Assembly: GCF_014205635.1 (NCBI RefSeq)
Contig: NZ_JACIIV010000002.1
Span: 1 to 64,000, forward strand
Direction of reading: 5' to 3'
Origin: Polymorphobacter multimanifer
GTDB taxonomy: Bacteria; Pseudomonadota; Alphaproteobacteria; Sphingomonadales; Sphingomonadaceae
DNA length: 64,000 nucleotides
Positions 56,503 through 64,000 of this stretch are shown piece by piece. The notes under the pieces were generated by a model. The model had not been told where the DNA came from and ran no database searches. It was given only the letters and a program-made list of their open reading frames with translations. Numbering within the stretch: the stretch's first letter is position 1; every line of letters begins with the position of its first letter. The position numbers and the translations under genes were made by a program.

Positions 56503-56694
56503 TTACGCTTGCTGCGGCAACTCGCGCGCCGCTTCGATGAGCAGGATCGGCGTCCCGTCGCGAATCGGATAGGCGAGGCCCGCCACGTCCGACACCAGCT
56601 CCTGCCGCTCGGCATCGAGCCGCAGCGATGTGCGCGTCATCGGGCAGACGAGAATGGCCAGCAGCTTGCTGTCGATGGCGGCCGGTGCACTCAC
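56503..56694 (-). CDS. Trm112/UPF0434 family small protein
   Basis: The 63-residue protein has the family pattern [17 protein letters not shown] and [19 protein letters not shown]. Bacterial members are thought to partner methyltransferases. The usual second Cys near the start is missing (CPMT rather than CPxC), so a zinc site is doubtful. It overlaps the upstream gene by 4 bp. Confidence 0.87.
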   Translation of the reverse strand: MSAPAAIDSKLLAILVCPMTRTSLRLDAERQELVSDVAGLAYPIRDGTPILLIEAARELPQQA

Positions 56695-57386
56695 TGGAGT
56701 GTGGGCCGGTCACCACGCCCGGCGGGGTTTCCGGCAAAGGTCATCAGCGCCGTCAACGTGGCCGCGCGCTCGGGCAGGTCCGACGCTTCGAGCAGCGCCT
56801 GCTTTTCGGCCGGATCGAACGGACACACACAGGCGAGCGTGGTGACCAGCGACTCGTCATCGGCGTTCTTCACCGCTTCCCAATCGGCAGCAAGGCCCTG
56901 CGCATCGAGATAGCTGCGCAGCACATCCTCGAGCCCGGCGCGGGCAGCGGGGCCGAGCGCGCTCGGCTCGTCACGATCGCTCCCGAAGCCATGGTAATCG
57001 GCGAGCACCTGGCGGTAGAGCGTCGGCCGATCGAGCTCGGCGCCGACGCGGAAGCGCGACACGCCGACAAGCGCTATCAGGATGCGCCCGTCATCGGTCT
57101 CGCGGTAATCGGTGATCCGGCCGAGGCAGCCGACGTTGAACAGCGGCGGCGACTCACCCGCAATGCTCCCCTCGCCACGCGCCTGGATCATGCCGATGAT
57201 CCGGCTGGCTGCCCCCTTGGCCTCCATCGCGTCGCGGACCATCGCGAGGTAACGTGGCTCGAAGATGTTGAGCGGCAGCAGCCCGCGCGGAAACAGCAGC
57301 GCGCCGGTGAGCGGAAACACCGGCACCGCGCTCGGCAATGGCGTGGTGGCCACATCACTGGTGTAATCGTTCATGTCTTCACTCAT
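56691..57386 (-). CDS. LON substrate-binding-domain protein
   Basis: The 231-residue protein is a stand-alone N-terminal Lon domain: [51 protein letters not shown], then helices. No protease or ATPase domain follows. Such proteins may present substrates or act in stress. ATG 57386 overlaps the upstream stop by 4 bp (ATGA), forming a tight thioredoxin-LON-Trm112 operon. Confidence 0.9.
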   Translation of the reverse strand: MSEDMNDYTSDVATTPLPSAVPVFPLTGALLFPRGLLPLNIFEPRYLAMVRDAMEAKGAASRIIGMIQARGEGSIAGESPPLFNVGCLGRITDYRETDDGRILIALVGVSRFRVGAELDRPTLYRQVLADYHGFGSDRDEPSALGPAARAGLEDVLRSYLDAQGLAADWEAVKNADDESLVTTLACVCPFDPAEKQALLEASDLPERAATLTALMTFAGNPAGRGDRPTLQ

Positions 57387-58288
57387 GCGAACAGAATCGA
57401 GCGCAACCGCGCCCGTACCTTGATGCTCCACGGGTCGCCGAGCCCGGCGGCCTCGAACAGCTTGAGCAGCCTGGCCTGTGCCGCCGCCTCGTTCCAGCTG
57501 CGATCGGCGGCAACAATGGCGAGCAGATGATCGGCAGCAGCATCGCGGTCGCCGCGCGCCATATAGCCTCCGGCAAGCTCGTAGCGCAGCGCATGGTCGT
57601 CGGGTGCGGCGGCCAGCTGCGCCTCGAGCCCGGCGAGATCGTCGACCGGCGTCGCATCGAGTGCCAGCGTCACCGCGGCGCGCGCCTTCACCACACCCTC
57701 GTCCTTGAAATCGGCGGGCACGGGTGCAAGCGCATCAGCCGCCCCCTGCGCGTTGCCGGCGGCCAGCAGCGCCAGCGCATATTTGCCGGTGATGTCGTGC
57801 CGCTCGGGCAATTCCTGCAGGATCGCACCGAAGATGCCGAGCGCATCGGCATGCGCCCCGGCGGCACTCGCCTGCTCGGCCGCCTGCACGAGCGCCGCAA
57901 TCTCCGCCTCCTGGTCGGCCTCGTCAGCCGAGGGCGGGGCGCCGGCAAGCAGCCGATCGATGAAGGCAGTCAATTCGCGCTCGCCGAGCGCACCCTGGAA
58001 GCCATCGACCGGTGCGCCATTGAGAAAGGCATAGACGGTGGGAATCGACTGGATGCGGAATTGCGCGGCAAGCGCCTGGTTCTTGTCGACGTCGATCTTC
58101 ACCAGCTTCACCCGCGGGGCTTTTGCGGCAGTCACCTTCTCGAGCAACGGCCCCAGCGTCTTGCACGGCCCGCACCATTCCGCCCAGAAATCGACGAGCA
58201 CGAGCGCAGTCTTGCTGGCTTCGATGACATCGCGGCGAAAGGCTTCGATGCTGGCCTTTTCAGTGGCGGCGGTGGCGAGGCTGGCCAA
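57383..58288 (-). CDS. CnoX/YbbN-like thioredoxin-TPR chaperedoxin
   Basis: The 301-residue protein has an N-terminal thioredoxin domain with an intact WCGPC active site (Cys39/Cys42) and the conserved QSIPTVYAFLNG, then a helical TPR-like C-terminus (EAEIAALVQAAEQASAAG, ALRYELAGGYMARGDRDAAA). CnoX proteins hold clients against oxidation and pass them to GroEL. The CxxC motif is retained here, unlike in E. coli CnoX. It heads a three-gene operon. Confidence 0.88.
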   Translation of the reverse strand: MASLATAATEKASIEAFRRDVIEASKTALVLVDFWAEWCGPCKTLGPLLEKVTAAKAPRVKLVKIDVDKNQALAAQFRIQSIPTVYAFLNGAPVDGFQGALGERELTAFIDRLLAGAPPSADEADQEAEIAALVQAAEQASAAGAHADALGIFGAILQELPERHDITGKYALALLAAGNAQGAADALAPVPADFKDEGVVKARAAVTLALDATPVDDLAGLEAQLAAAPDDHALRYELAGGYMARGDRDAAADHLLAIVAADRSWNEAAAQARLLKLFEAAGLGDPWSIKVRARLRSILFA

Positions 58289-58456
58289 GGGAAATCTCCG
58301 GTCGAATCCTGATACTCCTCACATATGGGGCGACAGGGGCGGAATTGCCAAGGGAGGAAGCGGCAATCGGCGGGTGATGCGGGGTCGCACGTGATTGGGG
58401 CTTGCATTGCCGGTGCGGCCGGTGCTAGGGCCGCGCCTCACCACTGCAGTGGTCGA

Positions 58457-58531
58457 GCGGGCGTAGCTCAGGGGTAGAGCGCAACCTTGCCAAGGTTGAA
58501 GTCGAGGGTTCGAATCCCTTCGCCCGCTCCA
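58457..58531 (+). tRNA. tRNA-Gly (GCC)
   Basis: The 75-base gene folds as a cloverleaf: acceptor GCGGGCG pairs with CGCCCGC, the D-arm contains GCTCAGGGGTAGAGC, and the anticodon stem CAACC/GGTTG encloses TTGCCAA (anticodon GCC at 58489-58491). The T-arm contains GTTCGAATCC. The CCA end is encoded. An IS3 remnant starts about 24 bp downstream, so the 3' side is a probable insertion hot spot. Confidence 0.97.
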
Positions 58532-58554
58532 ATTTTTCTCCCATTTCAAACGAA

Positions 58555-58710
58555 GATGCTGAGGAAAACTGGAGCGACGCTCCTTTTTCGATAAAAGTCC
58601 TTTGATGCCGCATTGTCGAACATCGTGTCCGCCAACAGCCGCGTCAGCTTCCGCTCCTACGCCTCCAGCGACCACATCCGCTGCTCTTCCGTAAACCTCG
58701 TTCGCTTCAT
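58555..58710 (-). pseudogene. remnant of IS3-family transposase OrfA
   Basis: Reading the minus strand from ATG 58710 gives the typical OrfA opening MKRTRFTEEQ. After a few divergent residues and an in-frame TAG it continues as ERKLTRLLADTMFDNAASKD, matching the leucine-zipper end of IS3-family OrfA (LKKLLADxMLDNAALKD). About 30 residues between the parts are deleted and OrfB is gone. No inverted repeats are seen. It is dead, a trace of an old insertion next to the tRNA. Confidence 0.75.
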
Positions 58711-58770
58711 CGTCCGTCCTCTTCAAGGGCCGAACTCTGATCGATCGTGGAGGAAAATCAGGGGGTCAGC

Positions 58771-61197
58771 TCAGCGGGCGTCGATCATCTGAACGTGGAC
58801 GGACATGCTGGTGAAGATTGCGGCGACGGCGACCATCTTGCCATCGATCGGCAGAACGGTGTCGCCCCACCATGATTCCGGCGGGACGAGCGCGGTGGTG
58901 CCGACAAGTGGTGCGGCACAGCGCAGCGCCACGGCGCAAACGACTCGCGACGGGCCATGATGGCGCTCGAAGGCGAACACGTTGTTCGCGCGCGGCCCCA
59001 TGGCCTGAACCGGTGTGTAACTGCCTTTGGCAAACAGCATCGGATCTGACCGCCGCATCGCGAGCAGCGCCCGGATGAGGGCAAACTTTCTTGTTGCCCC
59101 GCCGTCCAGCATTGCGCGCCGGCGATCATGGTCGACCGCGCGGCGATTGTCGGGGTCGACCAGGCTCAGATCGAGCAACTCGGCGCCTTGATACAGGTCG
59201 GGCACGCCGGGCAGGGTGAAATGCAGCGTCGTCTGCGCCAGGGTGTTGGCCTGGGCCGCTGGCATTGCGAATGCAACCAGTTCAGCCATTTCGGCCAGAA
59301 ATGGCAGTCCTGCGCCCGGATCGAGCATCTGTTCGACGAGCCGATGGGCGCGCGATTCATAGTCTGCATCGGGCGCTTCCCATGACGAGCGCAGCTTTGC
59401 CTCGCGCAATGCCTTTTGCTGCCAGCCATTGACCCGCGCGGCGAACGCGGCGAGGCCTGCGCGGTCGTTCGTCTGCAGGGCTTCAGGCCATGCTCCGAAC
59501 AATGTCTGGTAGAGCATGTAGCGATCGGCCGGGTCGATGCCGTCCTCCGACATGTTGCGCTCCCAGCCGGCCACATGGTCCCGCCAAATATCGGGAATTT
59601 CGCTCAGCACCGCCAGCCGCGCGCGGACATCTTCGCCGCGCTTGTGATCGTGGGTCGCGGTGGCGAGCATGGCACCCGGAAAATCCCGTCCGCGCGCTGC
59701 AGCGACGGCATGAAAGCGCTCGATGGGCAGCGAAAAGCAGGCAGCATCGAATCCGACGTCGTTGTTCGAGAGCAGCCGGCCATGGCGATAAAAGGCAGTG
59801 TCCTCGACGGCCTTAGCTGCGATTGGCGCCGACAGTTGCTGAAAGCGGCGCACCGCGTCGGCGACCGCGGTTGCGTCCCCCGGGCCGGTCCCGGCAAGCC
59901 AGCCCAGCACAGCATCGACGACGGGCGCCTCGCCCGGCGGCACGAAGGGGCTGACGCGGCGGCGAGCCTCGGCGCGGATCGGCGCATCGATTGCCGGGGC
60001 ATCCTTGCCGGTGCCATAGGTGCGATAAACCGGGAACACCCATAGCAGCCGCTCGACAGCGCGGCGCAGCATTGCAGCCGTGAAGCCCAACGGGGCCGCG
60101 ATAGACACAAACGCCGCAACGCATGCCGTGAGCTGGCCCTCGAACTGCCACGACAGCATGTCCTGGCGGGCGCGCAGCTCCTCGGGAGCGAAAGCCGCAC
60201 TTCGGCCGCTGACAGCTGCCCACAGGGCGCCGAGAGGCACTTCACCGTCCGGCGCGTGCAGCAGGGCAGCAACCTCCGCCATGAAATCATAGCCGCTGGT
60301 GCCGTCGACGCCCCAATTGGTTGCCAGTGGCTCGCCCGGCCCCAGGATTTTTTCGACAACGATATAGGCGGGTCCGGCAGGGGCGTCTGCCGGGCGTTCG
60401 ATGGCATCGAGGCGGGCGCGCAGCTTTCGGCAATAGCCTGCGGGATCGGTGAGGCCATCGACATGATCGACCCGCACCCCGTCGATCAGGCCCTCGCGGT
60501 AGAGGCGGAAGTACAGCGCGTGCACCGCCTCGAACACGTCCGCGTCTTCGATTCGAACGCCGGCCAGGTCGTTTATCGTGAAGAAGCGCCGCCAGTTGAG
60601 ATCGTCATTGGCGGTGCGCCACGACGCCAGCCGGTAATGCTGGCGACCCAGCAACGCGCCGACGTCTGCCGACGCATCGAGGCCGTCTTGATCCTCGGGG
60701 CGGATCGGCAGGCGATGTTCGCCATAGGCCAAGACATGCCAGCCGTCGCCGTCGTGCGCGATGGCAATGTCCCCCTGCGCAAGTGCGGTAGCCAGCGGAT
60801 CGCCGAGGATCGGCAGCACGAGCTTTCGGCGCCAGTCGATGTCGAATGTTCGCGCATGGTCGCTTGCCTGCCCGCGCGCCAGCACGTCGTTCCACCAGCC
60901 GTTGCCGCCACCGGCGACACCAATGTGATTGGGCACGATGTCGATGATGATGCCCATTTCGTGCGCGCGCAGCGCCGCGACAAGCTGCCGAAACGCCGCC
61001 TCGCCGTCGAGTTCGGGGTTGATGCGGGTCGGATCGACGACATCATAGCCATGGGTCGATCCCGCTCGCGCAGTGGTGATCGGCGAGGCATATAAATGGC
61101 TGATGCCAAGCGCTGCGAGATAGGGCACCAGCGCCTCGGCATCGGCGAAGGTGAAGTGCTGGTGGAACTGCAGGCGATAGGTGGCGCGTGGAGTCAT
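58771..61197 (-). CDS. treY: malto-oligosyltrehalose synthase
   Basis: The 808-residue GH13 enzyme turns the reducing end of maltodextrin into a trehalosyl unit. It has TYRLQFHQHFTFADAEALVP, YASPITTARAGSTHGYDVVD, IIIDIVPNHIGV, DGVRVDHVDGLTDPAGY, YIVVEKILGPGE and ATATHDHKRGEDVRARL. A shorter start is possible, but ATG 61197 overlaps malQ by 4 bp, so the treZ-malQ-treY order is translationally coupled. Trehalose protects from osmotic and drying stress. Confidence 0.95.
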   Translation of the reverse strand: MTPRATYRLQFHQHFTFADAEALVPYLAALGISHLYASPITTARAGSTHGYDVVDPTRINPELDGEAAFRQLVAALRAHEMGIIIDIVPNHIGVAGGGNGWWNDVLARGQASDHARTFDIDWRRKLVLPILGDPLATALAQGDIAIAHDGDGWHVLAYGEHRLPIRPEDQDGLDASADVGALLGRQHYRLASWRTANDDLNWRRFFTINDLAGVRIEDADVFEAVHALYFRLYREGLIDGVRVDHVDGLTDPAGYCRKLRARLDAIERPADAPAGPAYIVVEKILGPGEPLATNWGVDGTSGYDFMAEVAALLHAPDGEVPLGALWAAVSGRSAAFAPEELRARQDMLSWQFEGQLTACVAAFVSIAAPLGFTAAMLRRAVERLLWVFPVYRTYGTGKDAPAIDAPIRAEARRRVSPFVPPGEAPVVDAVLGWLAGTGPGDATAVADAVRRFQQLSAPIAAKAVEDTAFYRHGRLLSNNDVGFDAACFSLPIERFHAVAAARGRDFPGAMLATATHDHKRGEDVRARLAVLSEIPDIWRDHVAGWERNMSEDGIDPADRYMLYQTLFGAWPEALQTNDRAGLAAFAARVNGWQQKALREAKLRSSWEAPDADYESRAHRLVEQMLDPGAGLPFLAEMAELVAFAMPAAQANTLAQTTLHFTLPGVPDLYQGAELLDLSLVDPDNRRAVDHDRRRAMLDGGATRKFALIRALLAMRRSDPMLFAKGSYTPVQAMGPRANNVFAFERHHGPSRVVCAVALRCAAPLVGTTALVPPESWWGDTVLPIDGKMVAVAAIFTSMSVHVQMIDAR

Positions 61198-63203
61198 CGT
61201 CTTCTTTCGGCATCGAATGCCGCCAGGCGTGCTGCAACGACGGGGTTTTCGAGCAGCTCGGCGGTCGATCCCGGCAGACGGCGCCGCCAATTGGGATGCT
61301 CGTCGATCGTGCCGGGCAGATTGGGTTGTTCGACAGCGCCGATGATGTCTTCCATCGGCACGATCGCCAGCACCGAAGGCGTGCGACCGATGAATGCCAG
61401 CGCTGCATCGACAACCGGGCCGGCGTTTTCGGGGGCGGGTTGCGCGCCGTGCGCCACGCCGGCGGCGACCAGTGCCTGCCACAATGCGGCGCGTTCTGCA
61501 TCGCGGGCGGCATGGTCGGCGGCCTGATCGATCGCGCGCGACGTGCGGCCGAGCTGCCATTGCCATTCGATATCGCGCCCGCACCACCAGCCGGCGACGG
61601 TCGGCAGATCATGCGTGCCGGTCATCGCGGCAGCGTGGTGCGCGTAGCTGTCGGCAGGTTGAAAGCCCCCCGCATCGTCACGCTCGAACCACAGGACGCG
61701 CATGCCCAGCATCGCCTTTTCGTCCATCGCCGGGCGGAAGCCCGGGGGCACGGTGCCGAGGTCCTCGCCGATCACCACCGCGCGGGCACGATGCGATTCA
61801 AGCGCAATCAGCCGGAACAGATCATCCATCGGCATCTCCAGATATGCGCCCTCGGCCGACACAGCATTTTCGGGCACCACCCACAGCCGGCGCAGGCCCA
61901 GCGCATGATCGATACGGATGCCGCCGGCATGGTCGAGCGCTGCGCGCAGCGTCGCGATGAAGGGCGCAAAGCCGGTGCGCTGCAATGCCAGCGGTGAAAA
62001 ACCGGTGATGCCCCAGGTCTGCCCGTCCGGCCCCAGCAGGTCGGGCGGCGCGCCGATCGACAGGCCGGTCAGCAGGTCATCGGGCCGGCTCCACGCATGG
62101 CTGCCACCCGGATCCATCCCCACCGCCAGATCGGCGATCAGCCCCAGCGCCATGCCGCCATCGATGGCGGCACGCTGTGCCGCATCGAGGCTGCGCTTCG
62201 CCAGCCATTGCAGAAACCGGTAGAAACCGATGGTCTCGCCATTCTCGGCTGCAAAGCGCGCCACAGCGTTCCCATCGGGGTCGTGATAGGCGACGGGCCA
62301 GTCACGCCAGCCCTGCGCGCCGATTGTCTGCAAGAAGTGCGCGTGCAGAGCATCGAACCGCGCATGGCGCTCGAGATCGGCCCCGCCCTGCTGGGCATGG
62401 GCGGCGGCGGCGGCGCGCACCGCATCGGACCTTTGGTCATAAGCTTGGCGCAGGGCATGCAGCCGCGCCGGGATGCCTTGCTCCCAATCGATCAACTCGC
62501 CGGCGCCAGCCGCCGCCGTTTCACCCCCCACCAGCGCCGGATCGGCATGGAGAACGTTCAAGAATTGCCGCGTCGAAGGCGCATAGGGGCTGAAGCGTCG
62601 GGCATCGGCGGGGAACAGCGCGTGGACCGGGCTGATCGCGATCGCATCGGCACCGCGTGCGGCAAAGGCCCGCGCCGCATCCGCCAATGTGCCGAAATCG
62701 CCGAACGCGCTGCCTGCATCGCAGCGCAGCGCGGCAATCTGCACTGCCGGCCCCCACAGCCGCCGCCCGCCCGCCGCATCTTCCACCGTAAAGCAGCGCG
62801 GCGGAGCGATGGCGACGCTTATTTCGCGCGTGCCGATGGTGAGCCGGTGATAGCCGATGGTATCGATCGCCGGCACACGCAGCCCGGCGCCCACCGCCTC
62901 GACAACGACCCGCTGGCGGCTGCCATCTTCCAGGACGAGCTCGGCCGGCCCGGCAGCGCCGCACGCTGCAGGCAGCAGCAGCGGCTCGCCCACCACCGCC
63001 GACACGAAGTTGCAGGCAATCTCCCGGTCGTGCGCGATGCGCGCCGCACTGTCGGCAATCGCGGTGTCGCTGTCGGCCTTGTAGCCGAGCGCCGCCAGGA
63101 TCGCGACGAGCGAGCGGTCCGACACACGCTGCGCCTGGCCGAGCGCATCCTCCCATTCGATCTGCAACCCTGCGGCGGTGGCCAGCGCGTGGAGCATGCT
63201 CAT
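61194..63203 (-). CDS. malQ: 4-alpha-glucanotransferase
   Basis: The 669-residue GH77 enzyme transfers maltosyl units between glucan chains. It has LWGPAVQIAALRCDAGSAFG, FGTLADAARAFAARGADAIA, SPYAPSTRQFLN, GGIRIDHALGLRRLWVVP (catalytic Asp), AVVIGEDLGTVPPG and MTGTHDLPTVAGWW. Placed between treZ and treY, it probably reshapes glucan chains to supply or recycle the TreY/TreZ substrate. It overlaps both neighbours by 4 bp. Confidence 0.95.
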   Translation of the reverse strand: MSMLHALATAAGLQIEWEDALGQAQRVSDRSLVAILAALGYKADSDTAIADSAARIAHDREIACNFVSAVVGEPLLLPAACGAAGPAELVLEDGSRQRVVVEAVGAGLRVPAIDTIGYHRLTIGTREISVAIAPPRCFTVEDAAGGRRLWGPAVQIAALRCDAGSAFGDFGTLADAARAFAARGADAIAISPVHALFPADARRFSPYAPSTRQFLNVLHADPALVGGETAAAGAGELIDWEQGIPARLHALRQAYDQRSDAVRAAAAAHAQQGGADLERHARFDALHAHFLQTIGAQGWRDWPVAYHDPDGNAVARFAAENGETIGFYRFLQWLAKRSLDAAQRAAIDGGMALGLIADLAVGMDPGGSHAWSRPDDLLTGLSIGAPPDLLGPDGQTWGITGFSPLALQRTGFAPFIATLRAALDHAGGIRIDHALGLRRLWVVPENAVSAEGAYLEMPMDDLFRLIALESHRARAVVIGEDLGTVPPGFRPAMDEKAMLGMRVLWFERDDAGGFQPADSYAHHAAAMTGTHDLPTVAGWWCGRDIEWQWQLGRTSRAIDQAADHAARDAERAALWQALVAAGVAHGAQPAPENAGPVVDAALAFIGRTPSVLAIVPMEDIIGAVEQPNLPGTIDEHPNWRRRLPGSTAELLENPVVAARLAAFDAERRR

Positions 63204-64000
63204 CGGCCGATCCAGGCGGCGAAGCTGCCCTCTGCACCGGGTTCACCCAGCGCAAACAACGGCGCGGCGATGTCGGGGAAGACCACCTGCGCGTCCGCCA
63301 GGTTGATCGCGAGCGTCAACGTCACCCCGTCGCCCATAAGCCAGCGCGCCACCACGGCACCGTCGCCGATCGCCTCGGCCCCCAGCGCGCGCGCGCCGCG
63401 CAGGCGGGGCACGATTTCGGCATGCCTCAACGCCAGCAGCTGCGCGTACAGCGCCCGCCATGCGTCGGCATCCGGGCCCGGCGCCGCGCGGGACTGCGCA
63501 AATGTGGTTTCCGCATTGGGATCGGGAATTCGCTCGCGCGCCGACGGATCGGCGAAGGCTTCGAACTTGGCAAACTCCCGGCGCCGTCCCTCGCGCACCG
63601 CATCGGCAAGGTCGGCATCGAAATCGGTAAAGAACAGGAATGGCGACCGGCTGCCGGTCTCGTCGCCCATGAACAGCAGCGGTATCTGCGGCGCGAGCAG
63701 CAGCAGCGCAGTGGCCGCGCGCAGCTTCGCCGGATCGGCCAGCAGCGTCAGCCGCTCGCCCATGGCGCGGTTGCCGATCTGGTCGTGGTTCTGCAGGAAC
63801 GAAACGAACGCCGTGGGCGGCAGATGCCCGCTCGGCTTGCCGCGCGGGGTGCCGGCGTGGTTGGGCGATCCCTGGCCTTGATAGATGAAACCCTCGGCCA
63901 GGCAGCGCGCCAGACGCTCGGCGGGGCGCGCAGCAAAATCCGCATAATAGCCGCTGTTCTCGCCGGTCAGCAGCACATGCACCACATTGTGGAAATCATC
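63200..64000 (-). CDS. treZ: malto-oligosyltrehalose trehalohydrolase, C-terminal part (cut by window edge)
   Basis: The open frame runs off the window and gives the last ~266 residues: DDFHNVVHVLLTGENSGYYA at the edge, then SFLQNHDQIGNRAMGERL (GH13 motif with catalytic His/Asp), LLLAPQIPLLFMGDETG and SPFLFFTDFDADLADAV. TreZ releases trehalose from the TreY product. Its stop overlaps the malQ start by 4 bp. Confidence 0.93.
   Translation of the reverse strand, partial: DDFHNVVHVLLTGENSGYYADFAARPAERLARCLAEGFIYQGQGSPNHAGTPRGKPSGHLPPTAFVSFLQNHDQIGNRAMGERLTLLADPAKLRAATALLLLAPQIPLLFMGDETGSRSPFLFFTDFDADLADAVREGRRREFAKFEAFADPSARERIPDPNAETTFAQSRAAPGPDADAWRALYAQLLALRHAEIVPRLRGARALGAEAIGDGAVVARWLMGDGVTLTLAINLADAQVVFPDIAAPLFALGEPGAEGSFAAWIGR

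Noticed and set aside
58457-58531. tRNA-Gly as the attachment site of the integrase island
   Set aside because: The integrase lies 41 kb away on the far side of conserved core genes, so the tRNA cannot be its neighbouring att site.

Overview
The window is high-GC DNA from an alphaproteobacterium of the order Sphingomonadales. Three things support this: a PEPxxWA-CTERM protein, TonB-dependent receptors, and a phyR / nepR-ecfG-phyP general-stress locus with a PhyP-like gene downstream of ecfG. It has two parts: a left accessory island (about 1-17546) and a right part with conserved chromosomal gene order (17543-64000). Everything here is read from the sequence; no database search was run.

Left island. 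The edge carries the last codons of an unknown gene abutting a decapitated TonB receptor. Next come an intact TonB receptor, a MerC-type membrane protein and a methyltransferase, then a lone VirD2-like relaxase. A complete high-affinity potassium uptake operon follows: kdpF, kdpA, kdpB, an outer-membrane barrel gene, kdpC, kdpD, kdpE. The island ends with a P4-type tyrosine integrase, a small unknown gene and an AlpA-type regulator whose stop codon overlaps the stop codon of rsmE.

Right part, 17.5-28.8 kb. rsmE and ubiA diverge, followed by pmbA, a CysQ-like phosphatase and galE. Then comes a regulatory block: an HWE-type histidine kinase, a Crp/Fnr regulator, phyR, nepR-ecfG-phyP and a hemerythrin gene. 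I found close matches to the sigma-EcfG promoter (GGAAC-N17-GTT) upstream of phyR, nepR-ecfG, the hemerythrin gene and galE.

Right part, 28.9-36.1 kb. A compact cluster encodes a small exported protein, a glycosyltransferase, UDP-galactopyranose mutase, a GH1-like hydrolase, a GT2 glycosyltransferase, a NodS-like methyltransferase, an acyl-CoA-dehydrogenase-like protein and a PIG-L deacetylase. The acyl-CoA-dehydrogenase/methyltransferase pair has a perfect sigma-EcfG promoter placed so that its transcript would be nearly leaderless; a one-mismatch mirror copy faces the deacetylase. With sigma-EcfG-controlled galE, this suggests a stress-induced galactofuranose-containing glycoconjugate. It is my main candidate for an undescribed system.

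Right part, 36-64 kb. Mostly housekeeping: TSUP and DUF1275 membrane proteins, rpe, a heparinase II/III protein, purH, a serine hydrolase, an AAA+ ATPase, a K+-independent proton pyrophosphatase, thiL-nusB, dnaB, an exported methyltransferase-like protein, a PEP-CTERM protein, ftsK, a ubiquinone hydroxylase, a Trm112 protein, a LON-substrate-binding protein, a CnoX-like thioredoxin and tRNA-Gly(GCC). Beside the tRNA lies an IS3-family remnant, followed by treZ-malQ-treY (treZ cut by the window end). Several palindromic intergenic elements are noted.
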